Below are positions 1-6,716 of a stretch of 6,895 bases of DNA, piece by piece. The number at the start of each line of letters is the position of its first letter. The first letter of the stretch is position 1. Origin of the DNA: an uncultured Chloroflexota bacterium (GTDB lineage Bacteria; Chloroflexota; Dehalococcoidia; Lucifugimonadales; CAJWER01); assembly GCA_913030785.1 (NCBI GenBank), contig CAJWER010000161.1, forward strand, positions 1 through 6,895, given 5' to 3'. The notes beneath the pieces were generated by a model. It saw only the letters and a list, made by a program, of their open reading frames with translations. It searched no databases and was not told where the DNA came from. The position numbers and the translations under genes are program-made.

Positions 1-397
1 TTTGCCAGTCAACCTTTCCAGCTCCAGGATTCCACCCCTGTTTCTCCACTCGAGTTTGTCCAGGTTTCTTACTTCGTGAAGGTACTGGAACCAAATAGAT
101 GCGAGGCTTTCTTGGTGCAGTCCCATACAGCCACATTCGGTATTCGTTTTCAGCCTGATATTGCTTCGGGTCGCTCCAGACACCCTTTCTTTTATTCATT
201 GCGTGCCACTGTGCGGCGACAGCTGCCCTTCCGAGTGAATACTCTGGAACATCTTTTGCATGTCCACCCCAAAGCATCTCTAAATTTGCATTAACATTAC
301 CTGCATAGACGATACCCACGATCCTGTCGAAGGAACGCTCAAAACTTTTTAGGGCAACTCGAACGAGAACGGTAATTGACGGACGTAGGCGAAGGCC
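1..397 (-). CDS. Unrecognised open frame running off the left edge (partial)
   Basis: A minus-strand frame with no stop codon runs from within the plsY segment down to base 2 and off the window. The first ATG in the frame is at 277-275, giving at least 92 residues to the edge. The frame could also be open further 5', starting in the flanking segment. Readable stretches include FDRIVGIVYAGNVNANLEML, WSDPKQYQAENEYRMWLYG, RIYLVPVPSRSKK and EKQGWNPGAGKVDW. It is rich in Trp, Tyr, Lys and Arg, has no membrane segment, and turns basic and Pro/Gly-rich near the edge. I recognise no family. Base composition is clearly more AT-rich than the der-lipB block, with A/T-ending codons, so it probably comes from a different genome. 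A phage or plasmid protein is possible but not shown. That it is coding at all rests on its openness over about 400 nt and its non-random composition. Confidence 0.45.
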
Positions 398-728
398 AGC
401 CGACAGAAATGCCTTTGCCGCCTCTAAAGCCTGCGAAAACCGGCCAGATATGACCGGCGATGGCTGCGAGGGCGGTGGCCACCTCGACCCCGGCGGAGTC
501 GGTCAGGAGTCGGGCGAGCAGGACGGCGACAACAGACTTGCCCATATCCAGCAACAAGACAGCGACCGCCGCGCGTCTGCCCACGGTCCTGAGCACATTG
601 GTTGTGCCTGTGCTGCCACTACCGTACTGCCTTACGTCCACGCCTCCGACGACACGTCCGGCGATTACACCGAATGGCACGGAGCCTAGCAGGTACCCGA
701 TGGCGACAAAAATTACGTAGTCTATTAC
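339..728 (-). CDS. plsY: Glycerol-3-phosphate acyltransferase PlsY, N-terminal part (truncated)
   Basis: PlsY is an integral membrane enzyme that transfers an acyl group from acyl-phosphate to glycerol-3-phosphate, making lysophosphatidate, the first step of phospholipid synthesis. The frame shows an N-terminal membrane segment with YLLGSVPFG, the glycine loop GSGSTGTTNVLRTVGRR (family GSGNxGATN, here Asn to Ser), a second hydrophobic segment, then GHIWPVFAGFRGGKG. The family continues for roughly another 90-100 residues, but here similarity ends just after GGKGISV (about 397). The final ~19 residues to the stop at 339-341 look like unrelated sequence. In-frame GTG at 680 would delete the conserved first helix, so the true start must lie upstream. 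An in-frame TAG at 740-738 limits it, and only GTA (728), ATA (725) or ATT are available. A GTA where GTG is expected would overlap the der stop. The gene is last in the lipB-to-plsY string. The truncation is most likely a chimeric join. Confidence 0.85.
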   Translation of the reverse strand, partial: VIDYVIFVAIGYLLGSVPFGVIAGRVVGGVDVRQYGSGSTGTTNVLRTVGRRAAVAVLLLDMGKSVVAVLLARLLTDSAGVEVATALAAIAGHIWPVFAGFRGGKGISVGWPSPTSVNYRSRSSCPKKF

Positions 729-2062
729 TCTTCCCCCCTACCCTTGAAGCGCATCCTCAAGGGGCTGCCTTCGAACCCGTAGACCTTGCGTAGCTCATTC
801 TCCAGATAGCGACGATACGAGAAGTGTACCATTTCAGAGCTATTTACATAGAAGGTGAAACTGGGCGGCGAGGTCTTGTCCTGCGTGACACCATATACCT
901 TCAGCAATCGGCGGCCGTTCGGTTTAGGTGGACTTGACGCAACGGCATTGAGCACGGTGCGCCGCAGATCGTAGCGTGGCAGCTCGGTGCTCCACTGGTC
1001 GTACACCCTGCGCGCGGTGTCCAGCAACTCCGGGATACCCTTTTCTCGGAGAGCCGAAATGAAGGTGATGGGTACGAAGCGCGCGAATTTAAAGCGCATT
1101 CGTATCTCATCCGTGGCCTTCTCTTTGTCCAGGCCTAGGCTCGGCGCCAGATCCCACTTGTTGACGGCCACAACGATACCCCTGTAAGCGTCGAGGACAT
1201 AGCTGGCGATGTGAGTGTCCTGGGCGGTCGCCAACTCCGTGGCATCCAGCAAAAGCAGGGCCACGTCGGCGCGATCGATCGCCTTTAGCGCCCTCATTGC
1301 GCTGAATCGCTCAATACCGGGATCGATCTTGCCTCGACGCCGTATCCCGGCCGTGTCGATCAGCAGAATGGAGCCGCCGTCGTATTCGACCAGGGAGTCC
1401 AGGGAGTCCCGTGTGGTGCCCGGCATGTCGCTGACAATGGCTCGCTCTTCCCCGGAGATGGCGTTGAGGAGCTGGGACTTGCCTGCGTTGGTCCTACCCA
1501 CGATAGCCAGCTTCAGACCGGCTTCGGGGGTGAACGAGGTTTCTTCGGGGCTGAAGTATGACAACACCCGTGTCATAAGGTCTTCAATGCCCGTGTTGTG
1601 GTATGCGCTGATAGGGGTCGGGTCACCGAGGCCCAGACGGTAGAATTCGACCGAATCCGCTTCCCTGCCCTCGTTGTCCGACTTGTTTGCGGCCATCACC
1701 ACCGGGGTGTCCGTTTGGCGCAGCATGTGGGCGACGTCCTCGTCGGCGGGTGTGACCCCAACAGAGCTGTCCACCAGCATGATGATGACGTCCGCCTCAG
1801 AGACTGCGACGTCTATCTGGGCCTTGACGGAATCCCACAGATCGAACCCGGCCTCCCGGTCGAGGCCGCCAGTGTCGACGAGGATGAAGACCCTCTCGGC
1901 CCACTCGGCCTCAGTCGTCACGCGGTCCCGCGTGGTACCTGGAATATCAGAGACGATGGCCGTCCTCTGTCCTGTCAGCCGGTTAAACAGGGTGGACTTG
2001 CCGGTATTGGGGCGACCGACTATGGCCACCAGTGGTTTCGTTGGGGGTGCTGTTATCGTCAT
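725..2062 (-). CDS. der: Ribosome-assembly GTPase Der (EngA)
   Basis: Der is an essential cytoplasmic GTPase with two tandem G domains, acting in late 50S subunit assembly. The 445 residues have the full family layout. G domain 1 has the P-loop GRPNTGKS (16-23), PGTTRD (41-46), DTGG (63-66) and NKSD (126-129). G domain 2 has GRTNAGKS (189-196), PGTTRD (214-219), DTAGIRRRGKID (236-247) and NKWD (301-304). The KH-like RNA-binding domain covers about 355-445 and contains the conserved YRRYLENELRKVYGFEGSPLR stretch. It ends directly after this, with no basic C-terminal tail. Length is normal. Both P-loops differ from the usual GRPNVGKS (V to T in the first; P to T and V to A in the second), but the GKS core is intact. 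It starts 11 nt after the argF stop with only a weak Shine-Dalgarno. Co-transcription with argF upstream and plsY downstream is likely; der and plsY are frequent neighbours in bacteria. Confidence 0.97.
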   Translation of the reverse strand: MTITAPPTKPLVAIVGRPNTGKSTLFNRLTGQRTAIVSDIPGTTRDRVTTEAEWAERVFILVDTGGLDREAGFDLWDSVKAQIDVAVSEADVIIMLVDSSVGVTPADEDVAHMLRQTDTPVVMAANKSDNEGREADSVEFYRLGLGDPTPISAYHNTGIEDLMTRVLSYFSPEETSFTPEAGLKLAIVGRTNAGKSQLLNAISGEERAIVSDMPGTTRDSLDSLVEYDGGSILLIDTAGIRRRGKIDPGIERFSAMRALKAIDRADVALLLLDATELATAQDTHIASYVLDAYRGIVVAVNKWDLAPSLGLDKEKATDEIRMRFKFARFVPITFISALREKGIPELLDTARRVYDQWSTELPRYDLRRTVLNAVASSPPKPNGRRLLKVYGVTQDKTSPPSFTFYVNSSEMVHFSYRRYLENELRKVYGFEGSPLRMRFKGRGEE

Positions 2063-2073
2063 CTCATCTGTAC

Positions 2074-2985
2074 CTATGTCACCACACCGGCCAGAATGGC
2101 CTTCTGAGCATGGAGCCTGTTCTCCGCCTGGTCGAAGACTACCGACCGCGGGTGATCGATCATGCCCGGCGCGATCTCCTTACCCTCGTAGGCAGGGAGG
2201 TCATGCATAAAAAGCGCATCGGGTTTTGCGTAGCTCATCAATTCCTCGTTCACTTGATACTCTTTGAAGGCCTCCAGCCTGACCTCGGTCTCGTCGTCCT
2301 GCCCCATGCTCACCCACGTGTCGGTGTACACAACGTCAGCGCCGCGCGCAGCCTGCTGAGGCAACTCAACCCATCCGACCTTCGATTGACTCTCCGACGC
2401 CCGCCGATTCGCCTCTTCCCATGCAGGAGTCGGTATCTGGTAGTCAGGTGGGGCCGCAATAACGAAATCGGCGCCGACCGAAGCACAAGCGATTGCGAGG
2501 CTGGCGGCAGTGTTGTTGCCGTCACCAATGTAGGCGACCCGTTGTCCTCGCAACTCGCCCCTGTGCTCTTGAATCGTCATAATGTCTGCCATGGCCTGAC
2601 ACGGGTGCTCAAGGTCCGATAGAGCATTCACAATAGGTGCGTTCGCATATTCGGCGAACTCGAGCAGACTGTCATGAGAGTTTACTCTCACAACGATGAT
2701 ATCCACCCACCGATCGAGGACCCGGGCTACATCGGCCACCGGCTCCCTAACGCCGAGTCCCACCTCGGACGCACCCAGGTTGACGCAATCGCCCCCGAGC
2801 TGACGGATGCCGATTTCAAAGCTGACCCGCGTTCGCAGCGATGGTTTTTCAAATAGAGTGGCCACGGTCATGCCGTCCAGCGGCTTTGTAGACTCGCCGC
2901 CCTTCATACGAATGGCACTATCGATCGACAGCCCGATTTCGTGCGGGCTGAGGTCTGCGACCGACAGAAAATTCCTCGTCATCAT
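2074..2985 (-). CDS. argF: Ornithine carbamoyltransferase
   Basis: It transfers the carbamoyl group of carbamoyl phosphate to ornithine, giving citrulline in arginine synthesis, in the cytoplasm. The 303 residues match the family length. Seen in order: the carbamoyl-phosphate loop FEKPSLRTR (45-53, family STRTR), NALSDLEHPCQ (120-130), GDGNN (154-158) at the second-domain entry, the ornithine-specific SMG loop (226-228), then MHDLP (260-264) and AENRLHAQKA (287-296). The SMG loop argues for ornithine over acetyl- or succinyl-ornithine relatives. One oddity is the HCLP motif, which reads HDLPAYEGKE: the ornithine-contacting Cys is Asp. The start is Met1 or Met2; GTGGAG at 2990-2995 ends 4 nt from the first ATG and 7 nt from the second, so the second fits slightly better. 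It lies 125 nt after the acylase gene, so it may have its own promoter, and it runs into der 11 nt downstream. No ARG box was recognised. Confidence 0.95.
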   Translation of the reverse strand: MMTRNFLSVADLSPHEIGLSIDSAIRMKGGESTKPLDGMTVATLFEKPSLRTRVSFEIGIRQLGGDCVNLGASEVGLGVREPVADVARVLDRWVDIIVVRVNSHDSLLEFAEYANAPIVNALSDLEHPCQAMADIMTIQEHRGELRGQRVAYIGDGNNTAASLAIACASVGADFVIAAPPDYQIPTPAWEEANRRASESQSKVGWVELPQQAARGADVVYTDTWVSMGQDDETEVRLEAFKEYQVNEELMSYAKPDALFMHDLPAYEGKEIAPGMIDHPRSVVFDQAENRLHAQKAILAGVVT

Positions 2986-3110
2986 CGCGCTCCACTTCTA
3001 GGTCCGCAATCAATGGTAACACGGAGGAAAGGGAGGTCCACTTACCACAGTCCAGTCCGAGTGACGACTTGTGCGGTTTACCACACGGTCGACGACTGGA
3101 AGTCGAAGGG
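2986..3110 (-). other. Intergenic spacer between acylase gene and argF, with possible RNA hairpins
   Basis: This is the longest non-coding gap in the core block. In the minus-strand transcript a short hairpin can form at 3086-3071 (GUGUGG, loop UAAA, CCGCAC). Its one G-U pair is allowed in RNA of this strand but is a mismatch in the opposite RNA. A second hairpin (3121-3090) overlaps the acylase stop codon: GACTG pairs with CAGTC, flanked by CGAC/GTCG with one bulged A and a 13-nt loop. Neither is followed by a T-run, so a classical intrinsic terminator is not supported. No convincing -35/-10 pair was found ahead of argF. The stretch may hold a weak terminator, an argF leader, or nothing functional. 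Confidence 0.3.
2990..2995 (-). promoter_or_regulatory. Ribosome binding site of argF
   Basis: The minus strand reads GTGGAG here. GGAG ends 4 nt before the first ATG (2985) and 7 nt before the second, in-frame ATG (2982). The spacing slightly favours initiation at the second Met, which would make ArgF 302 residues. Confidence 0.5.
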
Positions 3111-5435
3111 TCAGTCTGTCGTCGGCGTGAGCACCAGCGTCTCCTGGGCTGCGCTAGCCACTCGCTCCGGAGACCACGCGATCGGCACTCCCTCGCCTCG
3201 CTGCCAAAGTGGAAGCATATCGTCGTAGTGGGGCGAAAGGGGATTGCCCGACTGACCGCCAGGCAATATGAAGCTGCTCTCCTCCCAATTCCCTACGTCT
3301 ACGACCATGCGCAACGAGGCGATCGCTATGGGGTTGGATGTTGGGTCTTCCGTCAGGGTCGCTGCCTGCGAAACAGTGTTGGCGTCGCCGCCCCAGGGGA
3401 ATGGACCCCGGTTGAAGATGGGAGCGAATATCTTTTGCTCGGCCCCCACAGGGTGCACCAGCGTCAACGGCCTGACGCGACCCCAGACCCTTCCCCTGGC
3501 GCTACGCTGGATGAGCGCGCTCATTGCCTCCGAGAGGGCGTCCTCAATGGTGCGCTCCCAGCCATCGTCGAACCAGCCGTCGGGCCGGTCCCGAAGCAGC
3601 CTGGCCAGGTGACCCGTGCGTCTCGCCACCAACAATGTGTGGGGCTGTATCAGATTGTCGCCGTTGCCGAAGGCCCACTTCCACGAACACGGCGCCTTCG
3701 CCTGCCCGACTCGGCGGTACATACTAGAGAGGAAAAGCTGGAACACGGACGCCGCAATCGAGTCTGGCGTAAGATCGCCATCCCAATCACCTAGCAATTC
3801 CAGCGCACCCCGACCATTGCCGTCGGCGGGGAACACGGACAGGACAGTGTCGCGCATCTCGCGCCATGGGATGCTTTGGGTATCCATCTGCAACGCCAGG
3901 GCCGAGCCCACGTCCCGACCTTTGCCATCGCCCAGCACCTCCAGAATGCGGGCGGCCCTGTATCCATCCAGCCAGTCTACGCCCAGGAATGGGCCGCCTT
4001 CTTCCCGCACCGGGCTGTTGTTGGCGGTGGCAAGGAACCCCTCGGGCGGATCGACCGTATGGGGCAGCTGATCGAAGGGCAGCGGATCGTCCTCCCACCC
4101 GGCGTCCGGCAACCAACCTGGCCGCGGCATCGTCCCCATACCACCACGTCGCTGCGGGACGTCCCCAATGAGCTGCCAGCCGATCGTTCCGGACGCATCG
4201 GCATAAACGACGTTCAGAGAGTAGGCAGGCCACTGGCGACAAGCCTGGCGAAGGTCTTCGAAGCTCTTGACAAGATGGACCGTGAGCAGTCCCTCAACCG
4301 GGCGTGGGTCCAGCCAGGTCGCCCTAAGGGACATGGCGACACCGCCTCCCACAAGTGAGCCAACGAGAGGGCCTCTGGGGGTAATGACGACCCGCTCGGT
4401 CACGTCATCGCCTCCCTTGACGCGGATCACCTCATCACGGACCTCACACTCCACAAAGCCATCGGCTTGCCTTACACTCCGTCCGTCCGGACCGACCTCT
4501 TCCAGGAACAGGTCCGTGTTGTCGACCAGGCCGGCGGTAACACCCCAGGCTGCGTTGCCGTTGTGGCCGGCGGGGATCACCGGCACGCCTACGAAAGTGG
4601 CCCCCGCCGCGGCCCAGTCCGGGGTGCGGATGTGGGTCAGATACCAGTGAGGGGGTAGGGAGGGCCGCAAGTGCGGGTCGTTGGCCAGCAGGGGACGTCC
4701 GGTGGAGGTCAGGGACGGCGCCACAGCCCAGTTGTTAGAACCGCACGAGTGGCCCATCACGTCGCGGAGGGCGGCGATGTCCGAGGCCAGCCGGTCGGCC
4801 ATCGGTCCCTGCGGCTCCCCTGTGGGAGAGATAAGGGGGTGCCACTCCGGATAGGTTGGGTCGAGGTCCGCCAGGGCCTGTGGCCCGTCCATCTTGAGGA
4901 CGTGGTAACGAGCCAGCTCGATGTCCCAGTTGAGGGCCAGCACAAAGGCCTGCAGCCGTCCCACCGCCAGCACATCCGCTGCCGTGTACAGCGTTGGTTT
5001 GCCGCGCAGCAGCACGAATTCGTGGGCTCGCCGTTTTGAGCCCAGAGTCATCCCATCGGTTACGCCCCGCGCAAAGGAGTCCAGGACCTTCCGAATATGC
5101 GGCGCGATCACATCGAGTTGCTCGGCAGTGCCACGGGAGAAGCCGACCTGTCGGGACAAGCGGTCTACAGGAAGGCCCGGTTTTCCGACCAACTCGCTCA
5201 GGGTGCCGCGGGCCACACGCGCCATGCTGTCGATCTGGAACGCCCTGTCCTGTCCCTGGCAGAAGCCGACCCCGTACCAGGCATCCTCGTCTCTCTCGGC
5301 CTCGATATAGGGGATGCTGTAGGTATCGCGCCGAATCGTGACCGAGCTGGAAATGCCTGGAACCTCCACGGTCCCGGAGGTCCGAGGGAGTCTCCGTCCT
5401 AACAGCGTGCGAAACAGGAAGCGGTGCACATTCAT
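3111..5435 (-). CDS. Penicillin-acylase-family Ntn amidohydrolase (self-cleaving precursor)
   Basis: This family (peptidase S45) hydrolyses amide bonds of acylated substrates: beta-lactam side chains, N-acyl homoserine lactones, cyclic lipopeptides. The 774-residue precursor has normal length. Residues 30-232 form the alpha chain, with IPYIEAERDEDAWYGVGFCQGQDR (41-64) and RGTLSELVG (76-84). Self-cleavage is expected at Gly232/Ser233 in CGSNNWAV, with Ser233 becoming the N-terminal nucleophile of the beta chain. Also conserved are NDPHL (252-256), the oxyanion-type HNGNAAWGVT (291-300), ATANN (469-473), GYRAARI (491-497) and near the C-terminus LPGGQSGNPLSPHYDD (724-739). All the expected catalytic elements are present. 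The N-terminus is basic and has no hydrophobic core, so no signal peptide is evident, whereas many relatives are exported. Its ATG overlaps the lipB stop (ATGA) and follows a perfect GGAGGTGA. The substrate cannot be told from sequence; acyl-homoserine-lactone or other acyl-amide cleavage is possible. Confidence 0.93.
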   Translation of the reverse strand: MNVHRFLFRTLLGRRLPRTSGTVEVPGISSSVTIRRDTYSIPYIEAERDEDAWYGVGFCQGQDRAFQIDSMARVARGTLSELVGKPGLPVDRLSRQVGFSRGTAEQLDVIAPHIRKVLDSFARGVTDGMTLGSKRRAHEFVLLRGKPTLYTAADVLAVGRLQAFVLALNWDIELARYHVLKMDGPQALADLDPTYPEWHPLISPTGEPQGPMADRLASDIAALRDVMGHSCGSNNWAVAPSLTSTGRPLLANDPHLRPSLPPHWYLTHIRTPDWAAAGATFVGVPVIPAGHNGNAAWGVTAGLVDNTDLFLEEVGPDGRSVRQADGFVECEVRDEVIRVKGGDDVTERVVITPRGPLVGSLVGGGVAMSLRATWLDPRPVEGLLTVHLVKSFEDLRQACRQWPAYSLNVVYADASGTIGWQLIGDVPQRRGGMGTMPRPGWLPDAGWEDDPLPFDQLPHTVDPPEGFLATANNSPVREEGGPFLGVDWLDGYRAARILEVLGDGKGRDVGSALALQMDTQSIPWREMRDTVLSVFPADGNGRGALELLGDWDGDLTPDSIAASVFQLFLSSMYRRVGQAKAPCSWKWAFGNGDNLIQPHTLLVARRTGHLARLLRDRPDGWFDDGWERTIEDALSEAMSALIQRSARGRVWGRVRPLTLVHPVGAEQKIFAPIFNRGPFPWGGDANTVSQAATLTEDPTSNPIAIASLRMVVDVGNWEESSFILPGGQSGNPLSPHYDDMLPLWQRGEGVPIAWSPERVASAAQETLVLTPTTD

Positions 5436-6178
5436 CGGTCACCTCCGCTGGCCGGGGCCGTCACGCCTGTCCACTCCTGCAATTCCTCGGCCTCGTGCCA
5501 CTCTACCGTCCGCCCAAGAGATGCCCCAAACTGGCGCGCCACTATGGGTATGACCGAAGCAACGTCGACTTCGGCCTGGCCCTGGTCGGCCACTGACGTG
5601 GCCTGGGCTTCGGGATCTCCGCACGACACAATATGGTCGAAATAGGACAGGTCCGGGTCGACATTGAGGGCGAATCCATGTGTGGTGACACCACGGCTGA
5701 CCCGCACCCCTATGGCAGCGACCTTGGCGTTGTCTATCCACACACCAGTGGGCCTATCTTCACTCTCGGCGACTATGCCCAACTCCGCCAGGGTTGCAAT
5801 CAGCATGCTCTCCAGGGCCCGAACGTATTTCAGAGGACCGCCGCCCCACTCCTTGAGGTTGACTATGGGATAACCGACCAGTTGGCCGGGGCCGTGATAG
5901 GTAACCTCGCCCCCGCGATCCACATGCGCGACCTCGACGCCAAGCTCAGCTCGCCTCTCGGGGCCGATCAGGATGTCCGCGTCGCTACCCCTTCTGCCCA
6001 GTGTATAGACGTGAGGGTGCTCCAATAGCAACAGCGTAGAGGGCATCTTGTCGACAGCGACACGGGCGTGCACCCTGCGCTGCAACGCGAGGGCTGAAGT
6101 GTAATTCATGCGACCCAGATGGGAGACAATGAGGCCATCGCTAGCCAGTTGGGCCGAGGCCGCGCTAGTCCGGGGCAT
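5432..6178 (-). CDS. lipB: Octanoyltransferase LipB
   Basis: LipB transfers octanoyl from acyl carrier protein to lysines of lipoate-dependent enzymes (2-oxoacid dehydrogenase E2 subunits, glycine cleavage H protein) in the cytoplasm, before LipA inserts sulfur. With the ATG at 6178 the protein has 248 residues, normal for the family. Seen in order: SHLGRMNY (19-26, family LGr-Y), LLLLEHPHVYTLGRRG (49-64), RGGEVTYHGPGQLVGYP (88-104), the acceptor-site Lys152 in NAKVAAIGVR, THGFALNV (166-173), and the catalytic Cys186 in IVSCG. The later ATG at 6112 would remove the conserved LGR, so the upstream start is preferred even though it lacks a clear Shine-Dalgarno (GGCAGG is weak). The same frame stays open upstream through a malQ fragment to the window edge. 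That 446-residue reading is most likely an artefact of a chimeric join near 6285. No lipA is in view. It is first in the string and overlaps the acylase start. Confidence 0.93.
   Translation of the reverse strand: MPRTSAASAQLASDGLIVSHLGRMNYTSALALQRRVHARVAVDKMPSTLLLLEHPHVYTLGRRGSDADILIGPERRAELGVEVAHVDRGGEVTYHGPGQLVGYPIVNLKEWGGGPLKYVRALESMLIATLAELGIVAESEDRPTGVWIDNAKVAAIGVRVSRGVTTHGFALNVDPDLSYFDHIVSCGDPEAQATSVADQGQAEVDVASVIPIVARQFGASLGRTVEWHEAEELQEWTGVTAPASGGDR
5439..5446 (-). promoter_or_regulatory. Strong Shine-Dalgarno of the acylase gene, inside the lipB end
   Basis: The minus strand reads GGAGGTGA, a full anti-Shine-Dalgarno match. It lies in the last codons of lipB, and GGAGGT ends 5 nt before the acylase ATG. 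This fixes the acylase start and, with the ATGA overlap at 5432-5435, suggests translational coupling to lipB. Confidence 0.8.
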
Positions 6179-6285
6179 GGTCAGTGGGCCTGCCGTGACC
6201 GGGACGAGAGCCACCGTACTCCCACGGCTGCTCCCCGTCCTCCAATGCGTCCACAGGACTGACAGGATCCCGTCGTCCTGGCAGA
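6165..6285 (-). CDS. Possible C-terminal tail of a gene upstream of lipB (partial, unrecognised)
   Basis: Between the malQ join (about 6285) and lipB, one minus-strand frame is open for about 40 codons and ends at TAG 6167-6165, overlapping the lipB start by 14 nt. It reads ...PVDALEDGEQPWEYGGSRPGHGRPTDHAPD, an acidic, Gly/Pro-rich tail. The other two frames here are not clearly better: one is the lipB frame itself, the other ends at a TGA just before the lipB ATG. Given the tight overlaps elsewhere in the string, a preceding gene ending on lipB would fit. No family can be named and the coding status is uncertain. Confidence 0.25.
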
Positions 6286-6716
6286 CCACGCTGTATCGAG
6301 AGTGATTCTGTGGGTGATGTGGATTGGACGATAGTGGGCCCTCAAAGCCAAACTGTAAGACTTTCATACCGGGAAAACCCAACCCATCACGCAGTGTTTC
6401 CACCCTGTCATCAATAATCCCCAAATCTTCTGCAAAAACATCAAGTGGCCCCAACGATTTGGAGACGGCATCAAACAGAGCACGGCCTGGCCCCGGTCTC
6501 CAACAGCCAGATGCCGCTGTTTCTGCTGAAAAAGGAATGCTCCAGTAATCCTGAAAACCACGGAAATGATCGATTCGCAGCAGATCAAATCGCTCAAAAG
6601 CCTGCTTAAATCGATCGATCCACCAGGTGAAACCTGTCTCCTCCAATGCATCCCAGCGATAAAGGGGATTGTTCCACACCTGACCATCTTCGGAAAAGTC
6701 GTCGGGCGGCGCGCCG
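6285..6716 (-). pseudogene. malQ: 4-alpha-glucanotransferase (MalQ), internal fragment
   Basis: MalQ (amylomaltase, GH77) moves alpha-1,4-glucan segments between maltodextrins in the cytoplasm. About 143 residues from the catalytic barrel are readable: APPDDFSEDGQVWNNPLY, WWIDRF, then LLRIDHFRGFQDYW carrying the nucleophile Asp, AEDLG carrying the acid/base Glu, FPGMKVLQFGF and a final RYSVV. In the family SVV is followed by a YTGTHDN-type motif with the third catalytic Asp; here the sequence departs at about 6285. The N-terminal part of the protein is also missing, being replaced at about 6715 by repeat sequence. With both ends cut it cannot be a working enzyme. Codons are more AT-rich than in lipB, which points to a different source genome. 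It is by chance in frame with lipB. The best explanation is a short piece trapped in a chimeric contig, not a resident pseudogene. Confidence 0.85.

Noticed and set aside
76..294. A 72-codon plus-strand frame at the left edge
   Set aside because: The minus strand is open across the entire segment with more protein-like text; this one is short and has no supporting signal.
1598..2622. Several plus-strand frames of 140-200 codons opposite der and argF
   Set aside because: They mirror the conserved genes on the other strand and show no motifs of their own.
3071..3086. Intrinsic terminator after the acylase gene
   Set aside because: The stem is only 6 bp and no T-run follows on the minus strand, so it is kept only as a possible hairpin.
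3069..3794. A 241-codon plus-strand open frame opposite the acylase 3' part
   Set aside because: Antisense to a well-supported gene and without family features; openness follows from high GC.
4735..5442. A 235-codon minus-strand open frame overlapping the acylase 5' part
   Set aside because: Different frame of the same strand inside a gene with clear catalytic motifs. Its Arg/Gly/Pro-rich text is typical of a GC-rich shadow frame.
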